Source: Piezodorus guildinii
Taxonomy: Eukaryota > Arthropoda > Insecta > Hemiptera > Pentatomidae
Length of the DNA: 64,000 nt
Direction of reading: 5' to 3'
Assembly (NCBI GenBank): GCA_023052935.1
Contig: CM041298.1
Span: forward strand, 248,001-312,000
Positions 51,928-62,844 of this stretch are shown piece by piece (position 1 is the stretch's first letter; every line of letters starts with the position of its first letter). Below the pieces are notes generated by a model. The model saw only the letters and a program-made list of their open reading frames with translations. It was not told the DNA's origin and ran no database searches. Made by a program: the position numbers and the translations under genes.

Positions 51928-52009
51928 TATAGTCTTACAACAACTTATATTATATTAACTCGTACGATTTCTTTTATTACAAATTGATTTTTTCTCCATC
52001 CCTACCTCG

Positions 52010-52185
52010 CCTTTTAAAGGCTATAGGGGGGTTTCTCGGACCAGGGGGTGAGAGCGGGGAGATTAATGCCGAGATAAAAGTCCCCTCCGGTCCCGATAGT
52101 TGAACTCGTAGTTTTTGGTTAAAATTTATTGTTCATCTGGTAGCTAGGCAACGCGTCTTTAAAGCAACGCGAGCTAACCATCTCG
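52010..52185 (-). repeat. R-4 repeat, reverse copy
   Basis: Inverted relative to 44105-44295 and about 75-80 percent similar by eye. It ends beside a C-rich run (52198-52213). Confidence 0.6.
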
Positions 52186-52309
52186 GCTTACCCGCACCCC
52201 CTCCCCCCCCCCATCAAAAGTTAAATTAATTTTTCTAAATTCAACATTACAACGGAACGTGTTACTACTTATATTTCAGGAATAATTTTTTGATGACTTA
52301 ATTATAGAA

Positions 52310-52447
52310 AATTTATTTTTTCCCTAAAAAGAAAAGCTAAATTTCAATGTTTTTTACTTTTAAACCTTCGGAAAGGAATTCCCTAAATGATAAGGAAAGC
52401 CGTATGTTAACAACTTTAGTTAAATTTTTATAGTTAATATAGTTTCT
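52310..52447 (-). repeat. R-2 repeat remnant
   Basis: AGAAAAGCTAAATTTCAATG then TTTTTACTTTTAAACC is the complement of the R-2 right part seen at 19217-19260. An HLT-1-like stretch (TAGTTTCTAAAATCTTTCG) follows and hosts the next Jockey. Confidence 0.5.
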
Positions 52448-52459
52448 AAAATCTTTCGT

Positions 52460-53294
52460 TTTCTACCTATGCTGATGACACACGTGTGTTATCAGTCAAC
52501 AACGATCCAACTATTGTCTCCCAAACTCTTCAATCACACATCAAAGACCTTGAAGTATGGTGTCAGAACTGGAGAATAAAAATAAATTCCAATAAATCCC
52601 ACCAAATCACCTTTACCCTTAGTCGTAAACCTATGACATCCTGCCCAACAGTATCCTTCAATAACACTCCTCTTGTCCCGATTGAACAGATCCGATACCT
52701 AGGACTGCACCTGGACAAACGTCTTACTGGAACCCTCATACAAGACTGAAAAGACAACAAACTGCCGACGTTTTCGACTACTTCAACACTTACTAGACAA
52801 ACGCTCTAACCTTCCACTTAACTACAAAAGGCTCATCTATATGACTATCATCAGACCAATATGGACTTACGGAGTAGAGATTTGGGGCTCTACTAACCCA
52901 TCAAATTCTTCCCGTCTCCAATCCTTGCAATCAAAAATCCTTCGAAAAATCCTCAACGCTCCTTATTTTGTTACAAATAAACTCATCCATAAAGACCTTA
53001 ACGTTCCCTATGTTGCTGACTTGGCGCGAACCAGGTACCACTCCTTTCATGACAAACTCCATTCCCACTCTAACCCACTTGTTTCAACCCTTGCTTCCTC
53101 TACAATCCCTGATAATCCTCCGAGGCGTCGGAAAAGAAGATGGCCACGAGACCTTCTAGTTTAACATAGTCTTTAGAGAGCTGCCAATAGGTAGTATCCC
53201 CACATGTGAATCCATGACATTTTTATCTTGTATCTCAATTGCTAGATGTATATCATATACAGTTGTAAATAGCAATAAATCTATTAAAAAATAA
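52460..53294 (+). mobile_element. JOC-A Jockey LINE with 12-bp target duplications
   Basis: Flanked by AAAATCTTTCGT at 52448-52459 and 53295-53306. It begins at TYADDTRVLSVNNDPTIVSQ (RT catalytic box) and continues LEVWCQNWRIKINSNKSHQI, EQIRYLGLHLDKRLT. A 1-base deletion at 52729 shifts the frame. The frame is open again from 52841: TIIRPIWTYGVEIWGSTNPS, KILRKILNAPYFVTNKLIHK, RYHSFHDKLHSHSNPLVSTL, ending RRRKRRWPRDLLV-stop at 53164. The 3' UTR ends CAGTTGTAAATAGCAATAAA and an A-rich tail. Confidence 0.92.
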
Positions 53295-53557
53295 AAAATC
53301 TTTCGTACTAAATGGACTTGTGTAACTTGCAAGATCTTGTACGAAGGTGGCAACATTTAACTATTATAACCTCTCTCTTTACCTATTACATGTTCATAAT
53401 TTAATGGGGGGCTTACAACAACTTTATATTAACATGAACGATTTATTTTATTTTTATTAACTTTCCTAAAATCTTGCGCTGTCCAACGGTATATTAAACG
53501 TCTATGTTACTACTTAAATTTATTTTTTTCGCAGAAACCAAAAAGAGCGTTATAATT
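53295..53557. other. HLT-1-like interior remnant and AT-rich DNA
   Basis: CTGTCCAACGGTATATTAAA (about 53480) matches the HLT-1 CCAACGGTATATCATAC block. No ends are preserved. Confidence 0.4.
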
Positions 53558-53564
53558 TATATAT

Positions 53565-53596
<32 letters not shown>

Positions 53597-53598
53597 AT

Positions 53599-53640
<42 letters not shown>
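53558..53640. repeat. (TA)n and (GA)n microsatellites
   Basis: Compound TA array (53558-53620) followed by a GA run (53621-53640). Confidence 0.95.
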
Positions 53641-54170
53641 TTTAGTATACAATAAATAGGTGGTATTACAATGAATTTACGCAAACATTCTTTACCCTCC
53701 TGACGGCGACTACTGCTACACGGAGTTGGAACCTTAGGATCAGTAGTCCATCGCCCTGCCCACTGGACCCGCTCCTTCGGAAGACAAACCGAAGAGGAGA
53801 TGCTCCGGATTCCATCAAGAGGCGATGGCAATTACAAGAAGAAGACAATGGACCGTATATTGTCGAAGGAGCAGCTCATTGTTAGAACTTCCAGAGTCAC
53901 AATGAGGCCATTGTCTAGCGGACAAAGAGGCGATCCTCCGGCCAGCTCCTTTTTGTCGGGTCACTTTATCAATGGCGGTCCCGGCACAATGAGCCCTGTC
54001 TCCGATGGCTCCGATCTGTGTCATTTGGTCATTAATGGCCGCTGTCTCCGGCTTTTGGGGCTCCTGCCATTCGTGGATTTTGTGGGAGGTCATTAGTGGT
54101 CGAGTGGGAAGGCGGAAGTTGGGTGTGGAAACTGGGAAAGGGAATGTGCTTCCAATATAACCAAAATGAA
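53641..54170. other. GC-richer island of unknown nature, tRNA-like stretch at left
   Basis: Read on the minus strand, 53775-53705 gives GGGTCCAGTGGGCAGGGCGA followed by GGTTCCAACTCC, an A-box/B-box pair resembling the alternative SINE head at 60960-61085. To the right, 53790-54110 is a GC-rich segment with overlapping 92- and 98-codon frames on opposite strands. Neither has a recognisable domain, so I make no gene call. Confidence 0.35.
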
Positions 54171-54174
54171 AAGC

Positions 54175-54480
54175 AATCTTGACGTAAATCGATTCCTACG
54201 TGTTTAAATGTTTGCCCCTGTGTATTCTTAATTGTTACGGCAAAAGTTTTAAAATTAAAAGTAAATCATTTGGAATCATTGGGATGCGAGGTTAATTTTC
54301 CCCGTTTTTTTCAGATTTTCCACAGATTCTTCGCTCCAATTGGTCGTAGCGTGACGTTATATAGCCTAAAGCCTTCCTCTATAAAAGGACTATCCAACAT
54401 AAAAAGAAATTTTGATTTCAAACCAGTAGTTGCAGAAATTAGCGCGTTCAAACAAACTCTTCAGCTTTATAATATAAGTC
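54175..54480 (-). mobile_element. Helitron-like 5' region, reverse copy
   Basis: The complement of the segment at 28138-28480: TTTAGCGCGTTCAAACAAAC-like end, CCTCTATAAAAGGACTATCC, TTCGCTCCAATTGGTCGTAG, and AAATCATTTGGAATCATTGG. The terminus TTATAATATAAGTCTAG is where a SINE-1 follows. Confidence 0.55.
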
Positions 54481-54483
54481 TAG

Positions 54484-54758
54484 GGATCACTTTTAGCCAC
54501 CCAGGCTAGCATAACAGCCTAAGCCAAAGGTCACGGGTTCAAACCCGCAGGTGGTCCTATGATTTTTTAATAGGAGTAAAAAATCCTTAGTTATGCCGTC
54601 CTTTGGAGTGGACGTTTAAAGGTGATCCCGAGTCTGTGCTATTTCAGGTACTCGTTAAAGATCCCTATCCTAATAAAACTTGGAGAGGCAAAATTTAGGA
54701 CTAGCATCGTCCGATTAGCCACAGTTGCATGAAGGGACGTTAAATAAATAAACAAACA
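54484..54758 (+). mobile_element. SINE-1
   Basis: Diverged full-length SINE-1 (ATCACTTTTAGCCACCCAGG head, B box GGTTCAAACCC, tail TTAAATAAATAAACAAAC). It lies against the Helitron-like terminus. Confidence 0.82.
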
Positions 54759-54845
54759 ATAACTGATTATGATACGTAAGAATTTAATACAGATATATTA
54801 TTTAATCAAACTCATATGTTTCCCACAAACCTGATTACAATTTTT

Positions 54846-54918
54846 ATTTAAATAGCATCGTCCGATTAGCCATAGTAGCATAAAGTGACGTTAAATAAAT
54901 AAACAAACAAACAAACAT
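54846..54918 (+). mobile_element. SINE-1 3' tail only
   Basis: GCATCGTCCGATTAGCCATA, then TAAAGTGACGTTAAATAAAT and AAAC repeats. The last ~70 bases of a SINE-1, about 90 bases after the previous copy. Confidence 0.78.
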
Positions 54919-55744
54919 ATTCCATTGAGCGCTCTGAAAAGTTGGTAGAAGTAAATATCGTGATAGTTGATGAACTATATCACACTTTCATCTACTTCCC
55001 ATAACGATAATTAATAACAATATCCTTTGTTATATTATTTTGGTCAAACTTTAACTAAAAATAGTTTCTTTATATTCATATATATTTAATTGTGTTTCTA
55101 GATTACAAAACCATTAATTAATAATATGTGTATTTTCACTGTTTGGATATTACGTTTTAATTATATAGTTATTTATTAGAAATTATATTATATATATTTT
55201 TGTGTTATAGTTTGAGATTCATTTTTTTTTTTTTTTTTTTTGCGTTTAAATTGGAAATAGAAATAGAAAAAATTGAAAGTGATTTTACAAAGCAATTTTG
55301 CTGTCATAGGTGGCGTGCATGTTCCCGTCACTTGTCTAGTTGTTGAAGTTTGTAGTTGGTTAGTAAGTAAATTTGTATAAAAATGTCGAAAACATTTTTA
55401 GACATTACTCTTATGATTGTTAAAACAAGATGACACCAATCGAACATTCATCTTTACATAAGAACACGGTATCCTAAACAGAGCTAACCAACCTTTTCAA
55501 TAACTTTCGTGAATAATCAGCTGTTCACACATCCGCCATTTTGCCGAGTACCTTTGCTTACTCTCACCGTATACACGCGCATATTTTTGCTCTCACGCAG
55601 TTTTCACCACCCTCTACTCTCGCGAGAGTACTTTCACCTCACCTACACATACCCTATTTCTCACCGTGTATATCGCCGCCTTTAGTATAGATAACACCTG
55701 TTTCTATCGAAAATCAATTTATTTAATTCTTTAAACTTATTTCA
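54919..55744. other. No gene seen; AT-rich, then CT-rich
   Basis: No frame or repeat match. The 55540-55660 segment is CT-rich (TACTCTCGCGAGAGTACTTT contains a palindrome, TACTCTCGCGAGAGTA). Confidence 0.45.
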
Positions 55745-55829
55745 TTGCTTACGGTAATTAAAAATTCTTAAATTGATTTTCGGAGGTAAGTGAAAGTCGT
55801 GTGTTGCGCGCACCAGATTTTTAGAATAT
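55745..55829 (-). repeat. Isolated HLT-1 left end
   Basis: AATTCTTAAATTGATTTTCGGAGGTAAG, then GTGAAAGTCGTGTGTTGCGC and GCACCAGA. Only the terminal ~80 bases of the element are present. Confidence 0.75.
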
Positions 55830-55847
55830 GTAAACATTATTGATCAA

Positions 55848-56118
55848 GTAAACACGGTTTTATAAAACACACAGAGGATTAAATTGAAATATTTAAAAAC
55901 GCAACGAACTGATTTCACAACCCAATAATTAGAGCAAGAACCTCGTACCCACTGAAGAAGCCTGCAGCATGCCTCGTGAAACGTCGCACGGTGGACAAAA
56001 TCACCAATTTAGGTGGACAAAAGCCAAGTCAAAAGTTTGGAATTTTCCAGTGCTTCACCTTTTTATTATTAGTTGGCAAGACCCTTAATACTAATATTTC
56101 CCACCATACCGTGTTTAC
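55848..56118. mobile_element. Short element with 10-bp terminal inverted repeats
   Basis: GTAAACACGG at 55848-55857 and CCGTGTTTAC at 56109-56118 are perfect inverted repeats enclosing 271 bp. The interior has CTGAAGA...GTGAAACGTCGCACGG at 55952-55990, reminiscent of a hammerhead core but with a poorly pairing stem. Possibly a small non-autonomous element; single copy here. Confidence 0.4.
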
Positions 56119-56128
56119 AAATAAATAG

Positions 56129-56752
56129 TAAATGAGTGAATCATTCCTGTTCACACAAGTGCCTAATAACCGGCAGTGGGAATATCTTTATTCGATGGCC
56201 ATTTATTGTGTTCTAGGTGTGTTTAGAGCAAAGTCTTTTTGATTTTATTTAACAATGGACATTGCTGAGACAGGTAAGACATTATATTTTCAAACTCGTT
56301 GTTGAATATACATTGCAATCTCACCTGTAGAGTTAATTTAGCAATTTGTAAATGTATGCCCTTATTCAATAACGAAAAACTATATAACCCCCAAGTTACC
56401 CCAAGGATTTGTTTGTAGGATTGGTTTTACCAATCCTTCTAGTCTTTAGATATTACAAAGAATTTTTGCGATTTGGGTGGTACATAACTTTCTTTTTTTT
56501 TAGACACAACACTCCGAACCAAAAGTTTTACAATCTATAATTTCAAGAATTTCCTAAATCATTTAAAATTCATCTATGAGCAGGTTTTAGCAACTCCAAG
56601 GCATAATTAGATTTTTTGTATTATTTTTCCCGTATTCTGGGACTTCAAACGTAAAATGTAGGAAAGTTTTAGATTTTAGCAAATAAAATTGATGTTTGGC
56701 CACTGTGCGCTCGCTAATCGTGTCAAAAAATTAATTAGTTTTTATAATTTTT
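56129..56752. other. No gene seen; unassigned
   Basis: AT-rich, no frames or repeats recognised. Confidence 0.5.
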
Positions 56753-57605
56753 ACTTTCACTTACTATATATAGTAAGGGAAAGTATTGCGATCGAGAAAA
56801 TTTTCGAATTCCAGTTTTCGACGGAAATACACGTTTTAGGGTCCCCTGAGTACAAAAAAACAAGTCCCGCAAAAAGGTCTGTGTGTGGTAACTCCCAGGC
56901 GGAAACGGTAAGTCCTATGAAACTGAAATTTCATATTTAAGACAACTATATGCCCGACACGTGACAAAACTTTTTTCATCATAATGACCTTACCAGAAGA
57001 GACACTTTATACTATGTATTTTGCAACTTTTTTCGATTTTCTCGAAAACGGTTCCGATGATTTTGATTAAACTCGCTATATCCATGTAAACTTCAATAGG
57101 CTTCAATATCATGTCGGTTTCATTTTAATTAAAATGGTCTGACAGGGCTTAAATGCCAATATATTAAATTTTCTTCCCCTAAAGTACCTTTAATTTTGTA
57201 GATTCTATAAAAATAACTATATTATCTTGTTACACTGATGAAAAATAGGTAAATATATAAATTGAATGGATTCGATACCCAACTAATTCAATTTTTCGTT
57301 TTAAACATAAGAGCAGTAATATTAATATTGATATACCGTTGGAAAGCTAAAGATTTTAGAAAATATACTATCTCATACACAAGCTTTTAAAAGTTAATAG
57401 AGAGTGATGAAAAGAAGATAAAACTAACTGATTATTTTAGATATTAATATAATAGATTTTTTAATAGAACACATGTTTCTATATAAATGCAATTTAATTA
57501 ATTCTTTAATAGTTTCACGTATTTTTATCTCTAACTTTTTTTGAAAATTCTTTTATTGAATTTAAAAATGGAAGTTAGTGAAAGTCGTGTGTTGCCCGCA
57601 CCTGA
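56753..57605 (-). repeat. HLT-1, near-complete copy
   Basis: Reverse HLT-1 from ACTTTCACTTAC and the palindrome to AAGTTAGTGAAAGTCGTGTG and TTGCCCGCACCTGA. The interior lacks about 40 bases of the AAGGAGAAAACAG block. The microsatellite is minimal (GTGTGTG). Confidence 0.9.
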
Positions 57606-58390
57606 GTTTTTAAAATATTTTTTTCGTAATGTGGGACCGCAAAGGTTAAATATAGACAAATTTCAGTATTTTATCCACCTAAATCGGTCATATCGCCCAC
57701 TGTGCGTTGGTGAAAAATTTGAAAACAGCCTAAAGAAGAGAAAGGTATAATATAGAGCGCTAATGATAGCCGAGAGCACTGCCGTGATAGCCATAATGTA
57801 GTATGATTGATGATAGTCCCAGCGGAACTGCCGAAGGTTCGGGCGATCGTCAATCAAGCCACAACTGCTCCCATGCTTTTTATTTTCTGACCTTTCATCG
57901 GAGGCCGGGTCGGGAATGAACCACTGGTCCTTCTCATTGTTTCTCCTCTTCAAAGGTTATTAATAGTCTTGCCGCTGGCCTTTCGGAATGTTAGGAGCTC
58001 CTTGGAGTATGAGTGCTGGGTGGTGAGAAGGGGGCTTAGGGGCACAAATATATGTCAAGCTTTTATTCCTAATTGTTACTAGGGCGACATCACCAATTGA
58101 GACGTTGATTTCCAAAAAGTACTAAAAGACTTTTTTTTTACGAATATTGATATACTGACATATGTGTATTCTAATGGTTTAGTTTTATTTAAATCCGTCA
58201 TCAGGTTTAATCTATAAAACATATAAATCCTTTAAAAACGTATTTGAAAACTGCATTTCATTCCAAAAGGTACTAAAACATTTCATTTGATTCCAAAAGG
58301 TACTATAAGCATTTCCGTCCAAAAGGTAGGATATTTCCTATAATACGCAGAAGCACATAACCCCGCAACTTTTATTACCATTAATTTATT
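57606..58390. other. No gene seen; part GC-richer
   Basis: 57760-58050 is somewhat GC-richer. A minus-strand 96-codon frame (57663-57953) shows no domain. 58200-58330 contains three spaced copies of TTCCAAAAGGTA(C/G)-like sequence (about 58260, 58290, 58318), a minor local repeat. Confidence 0.4.
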
Positions 58391-59255
58391 AATTTCACTT
58401 ACTATATATAGTAAGGGAAAGTATTGCGATCGTGAAAATGTTCGAATTCCAGTTTTCAACGGAAATACACATTTTAGGGTCCCCTGTGTCCAAATAACCA
58501 AGTCCCGCAAAAAGGTCTGTGTTTGTGTGTGCGTGTGGTAATCCCAGGCAGAAACAGGAAGTCCTATGAAACTGAAATTTTATATTTAAGGCAAATATAC
58601 GCCCGAGACGTTACAAAAGCTTTTTCATCAAAATGAGCTTAGCAGGAGAGGCACTTGATACTACGCATTTTGTACCTTTCTTCGATTTTCTTGAAAACGG
58701 TTCCATCGATTTTGATTAAACTCCCTATATCGATGTAAAATTAAATGGTTTCTAATATCATGTAGGTTTCATTCTGACTAAAATGGTCTGACAGGGCTTA
58801 AATGCCGATATTTTAAATATTCTTTCTCTAAAGTACCTTTAATTTTGTTGATTCTATAAAAATAACTAGATTATCTTGTTACTACTGATGAAAAACAGCT
58901 AAATATGCAAGTTGAGCGAATTTAAAAAGCAACTAAAGGAGAAAACTGAAAACACATTTTTTAATGCATTTTTTTGTTTTTGAACATAAGAACAGTAATA
59001 TACATGTATGATATACCGTTGGAAAGCTAAAGATTTTAGAAAATATACTATCTCATACTCAAGGTTTCAAAAGTTAATAGAGAGTGATGAAAAGCCGTTA
59101 AAACTAACTGATTATTTTAGATTTGTTTCTATAGAAATTCCATTTAATTAATTCCTTAATAGTTTCACGTATTTTTATCTCTAACTGTTTTTGAAAATTC
59201 TTTCATTGATATTAAAAATGGAGGAAAGTGGAAGTCGTGTGTTGCCCGCACCAGA
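58391..59255 (-). repeat. HLT-1, near-complete copy
   Basis: Reverse HLT-1 from ATTTCACTTAC and the palindrome to GGAAAGTGGAAGTCGTGTGT and TGCCCGCACCAGA. The interior is well preserved apart from loss of the AATAATATAATAGATTTTTT block. Confidence 0.9.
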
Positions 59256-59261
59256 TTTTTT

Positions 59262-59343
59262 TTTATCTTCTACTGTAATTGAAAATTCTTAAATCGATTT
59301 TAAAAACGGAGGTAAGTGAAAGTTGTGTGTTGCCCGCACCAGA
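59262..59343 (-). repeat. Second HLT-1 left end in tandem
   Basis: ATTGAAAATTCTTAAATCGA ... GGAGGTAAGTGAAAGTTGTG ... CACCAGA. A solo left end placed directly after a complete HLT-1 in the same orientation. Confidence 0.82.
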
Positions 59344-59935
59344 TTTTTGTTTTCTTCATTTCGTGCACCTTTATTGGTTCATTGGGCTCGTATTGAATCA
59401 CCGCTGTTATTTTGATCAATAGTTTTAACCTAATAATCAGTTTTTAGGCTGTTTTAAAAAACTTAATATCCTCGCTTCGGTTCTCGTACGTTCTCAATCA
59501 AATTATGTTTTTCATAATATTTGTTCTTGCTGCCACATAAATTTCATTTAAAATTTTTCAGAAACTCACATTTCAATAGAAAAGTGGTATTTTATTCAGC
59601 AAATTGTTGGAATTACAATTCCCTAACCTTGATAAATATGAGAAGAAAAACCGTGCCTGATCTACCTAATAGAATATTTTTGAAAATGGTTAAGTTATTA
59701 AAAATTTATTTATTTATCAGCTTTATAGTCAAATATTAAATTAAATTCACCGAAAGAATAAGTAAAAGTTTAAAACAAATTTATAATTACATACTTTTTT
59801 TATTATAGTGCCAAAAATAAATAAAAGGCCATTTGAATATTCGCTTTCTATATGAAGAATAGACAATAATATCTAGTTAACCAACAAGGGAAGATGAGTG
59901 ATAATAGGGAAATATACATAACTTAGTAATTTATA
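59344..59935. other. No gene seen; AT-rich
   Basis: A 72-codon frame at 59521-59739 has no recognisable features. Confidence 0.45.
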
Positions 59936-60060
59936 TTACATGGGTTCTACGCATCTTGAAACGTAAGCCCTCAAATTTTGAAGGTTTTTTTTTTTTTTTT
60001 TTTTCGATTACAAAGGTTCATTATTGAAAATAATAAACCAAAATGAATCGCCCTCTCCCA
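59936..60060 (+). repeat. R-1 repeat copy
   Basis: GGGTTCTACGCATCTTGAAA, CGTAAGCCCTCAAATTTTGA, a T run, and ACAAAGGTTCATTATTGAAA. The most compact R-1 copy, useful for defining the family. Confidence 0.7.
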
Positions 60061-60194
60061 TTATTTTACGTATACACAGGCAGAAGTATATTAGAAGAAA
60101 TAAAAATAATTAATTAAAATAAGGCAGTAGAATAAAAGGTGTGGTGACTGAGTATTTTTACTTCCAGTAACGAATAATGAACTTAATTTTCAAT

Positions 60195-60700
60195 TTTTTA
60201 TTTATTCATTCATTGATATTTACAACTTTATTGGTTAATACATCAAGTAAATAAGCTGTGAAACAAATACATGAAAAAAAAACATTGAGAGAAACTGCCC
60301 ATTGCAAGCGTGGATAACCAAAACTAGAAGGTCTCGAGGCCATCTTATTTTCAGACGTTTCGAAGGATTGTCAGGAATGGAAGGGGAAGCAAAGATTGAA
60401 ACTAGTGAATTAGAGTGGGAGTGGAGTTTCTCATGGAAGGATTGATACCTGGTTCGGGCCAAATCAGCAAAATATGGAACGTTAAGGTATTCATATGATG
60501 AATGATGAAATCAATATATGATTTCTATCATGACATAGTAATTAATATTAAGCATTTTGGATTGAAGAACGTGTTGGTTTATTAGAGCCCTAACGCTCAA
60601 GTCCAGATTGGTCTTATAATATTCATGTAGATGAACCTTTTCTAGTTAAGAGAAAGCTTCCGTTCGTATAGTAAGTGTTGAAGTAGCCTAAAACTGCGAG
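60195..60700 (-). mobile_element. JOC-A LINE, decayed 3' fragment
   Basis: Minus strand: ARTRYQSFHEKLHSHSNSLV, SIPDNPSKRLKIRWPRDLLV-stop (about 60330). Upstream, degraded VINKNPIFCC-like, FFNPKCLILIT and LRYFRLLQHLLYERKLSLN-like pieces. The 3' UTR runs left to about 60195. Confidence 0.8.
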
Positions 60701-60789
60701 CAACATAAATAGTAAAACAAAAAAAAGAAACTACGGTGAACCTAACATTTTTAGGCCCGAATCACCTTATGTTGGAAGCGAAAAGAATA

Positions 60790-61085
60790 TTTTTTGTTTA
60801 TTTATTTAACATCATTTTATGGTACTGTGGCTAATCGGACGATGCTTCCTGTGGGATTCCTAAATTTTGCCTATTCTGGTTTAATTAGAATATGGATCTT
60901 TAACTAGTAACTGATATCGTACAGGATCAGGACCACCATTTTACGCCCCCTCTGAAGGCCGGCATTAAAAAAAGGGTTAACCCACGGATGAAATAACACT
61001 ATAACAAATTATCCTGCAAAATCCGGGTTTAAACCCAGGAACCGGAGATTAGCAGCTCATTGCCCTGTCCACGGGACTACCCATT
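60790..61085 (-). mobile_element. SINE with SINE-1 tail and a different tRNA-like head
   Basis: From the left (3' end) TTTGTTTATTTATTTAACAT and the SINE-1 body to about 60965. Beyond that the SINE-1 head is replaced by a sequence reading, on the minus strand, GGGTAGTCCCGTGGACAGGG (A-box-like) and GGTTCCTGGGTTTAAACCCG (B-box-like). A chimeric or sister SINE family. Confidence 0.6.
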
Positions 61086-61404
61086 ACCTTCTTCAGAGAT
61101 GAGATATTGGTATTGAAAAGAACAGAGAAATGCGATGAATGAATGTTATTTGCTTTGGTAAGAGATGGAGAGGGTTGGAGAGGTAGATATGGTGGACCAC
61201 ACAGCTCGTACAATGTCCACTTTATGGCCGCTCTAAAGTGCTCTCTCGTCCGACTCACCTTTGCTAAATATTGCTTTGTACTTTACAGTCCTGGCTGGCG
61301 TGGCGATAATAATATTGATACTTTAATTTGCAAAATTTTGGAGGGCATAATACACTACTTTCACTTACCTTCCTTGTTATAATCAATTTAAGGATTTTCA
61401 TGTA

Positions 61405-62537
61405 CGAGGCATGTTTTTTAAGTAAGTACCGTTTTGGAATTAAAAAATCTGGTGCGGGCAACACACGACTTTCACTTATCTCCATTTTTAAAATCAATAA
61501 AAGAATTTTCTAATACAGTTAGAGATTAAAATACGTGAAACCATTAAAGAAATAATTAAATTGAATTTATATAGAAACATGTGTTTTATTAAAAAATCTA
61601 TTATAATATTATCTATAATAATCAGATTTATCGGCTTTTCATCACTCTTTATTACATTTTACAAGTTGGTTCATTAGATAATATTTATTCTAAAAGCTTT
61701 AGCTTTCCAACGGTATATCATACATGTATATTACTGTTGCTATGTTCAAAAACAAAAAATTGCAAAAAAAAAAATATTTTTTCTGTTTTCTCTTTTAGTT
61801 GGGTATCGAATTCATTCAATTTATATATTTACCTGTTTTTCATCAGTGCTAACAAGATAATTTGGTTATTTTTATAGTATCAACAAAATTAAAGGTACTT
61901 TACAGGAAAAAAAATGTAAAATATCAGCATTTAAGCCCTGTCAGACTATTTTAATCAGAATGAAAACTACATGATATTAAAGCCCATTAAATTCTACATC
62001 GATATAGCGAGTTTAATCGAAATCGTCGGAACCGTTTTCAAGAAAATCGAACCACTGCATCACAAATGTTTTGACTTCGTTATCGTCTTGAAGGCGCCGA
62101 CCGCCCAGGTGTTTCTTCAAGTGCAGGAACAAATGGTAGCATTGATTGTCTCATAACGAGGCAGAACTCCACTAGCAATACTCCTTTTCTGTCTCAAAAA
62201 ACTTTGCACATGATTTTCCGGGTAGAAATTGTTTGCTTAAACTTCACTCTTTTGGGTGATGATGAATGTCGCCATTCCATCGATTGTTGTTTTGATTCTG
62301 GTGTGACGTAGGCCACCCATGTTTCGTCAACGTCGATAAACAAGTCAGGCGGCAGAATTAAAAGATGAGCGTAATTGAAAACTGGTGCCGCGTTATGACA
62401 AGTGCCTCAAAATTCATGAAAATTATGTAGTAAAGTAGATTAAGGTACAAGCTTTCATATAAAAATAAAATTATTTCGATATCTTTGCACGTCTTTTTTA
62501 AATTCCAAATCGGTACTTAGTTAAAAAACATGCCTCA
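61405..62537. mobile_element. MAR-C mariner with an inverted interior and an HLT-1 inside
   Basis: TA-flanked ends (TA at 61403-61404 and 62538-62539) with ~37-bp TIRs: CGAGGCATGTTTTTTAAGTA at left and its imperfect complement (TTTAAATTCCAAATCGGTAC ... CATGCCTCA) at right. A plus-strand transposase C terminus LVPRYDKCLKIHENYVVK-stop lies at 62382-62438. The preceding catalytic part is inverted at 62052-62375: on the minus strand FIDVDETWVAYVTPESKQQS (first catalytic Asp), MEWRHSSSPKRVKFKQTIST, VF.DRKGVLLVEFC, then a deletion and LKKHLGGRRLQDDNEVKTFV-like sequence. An HLT-1 fragment fills 61448-62051. Confidence 0.82.
61448..62051 (+). repeat. HLT-1 copy inside MAR-C
   Basis: Begins TCTGGTGCGGGCAACACACG directly after the mariner TIR. 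It keeps ACTTTCACTTATCTCC and the interior to ATCGTCGGAACCGTTTTCAA, then is cut at 62051 where the inverted transposase starts. No terminal palindrome. Confidence 0.85.
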
Positions 62538-62615
62538 TACATATAGAGAAGAAAATAAATTGTCAAGAATTAAATACATTGATTTTCAGTAGAAACATGG
62601 GTTTTATTAAATCTT

Positions 62616-62844
62616 TGGCGGTCATGAAAAACTGGATAACTCGAGTTATATAAAAAATGAGTTAACTCCACGTATCGCTCCCTCAGACTGTATTCACGTC
62701 GTGTTAAATTGGTTAAAGAAATTTCAGGTAGAAAGAAAACTGATGACTCTTGATTATTGAGTCTATTTTGGGTATTACGTAAAGTTTAAGTCGCTCACCT
62801 GTAAAATGAAAGATTTTGACTTAACCACTTATTCACGACCGCCA
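62616..62844. mobile_element. MITE candidate, 229 bp, ~25-bp terminal inverted repeats
   Basis: Left TGGCGGTCATGAAAAACTGG and right (complement) TGGCGGTCGTGAATAAGTGG. The element interrupts the outer HLT-1 between TTATTAAATCTT and AATAATCTATTATA. A palindrome, AACTCGAGTT, lies close to the left TIR. No ORF. A target duplication is not clear and the superfamily is not assigned. Confidence 0.6.

Noticed and set aside
53800..54096. 98-codon plus-strand frame, with a 92-codon frame antiparallel to it
   Set aside because: The frames overlap on opposite strands in a GC-rich patch and neither resembles a known protein; no splice structure is evident.
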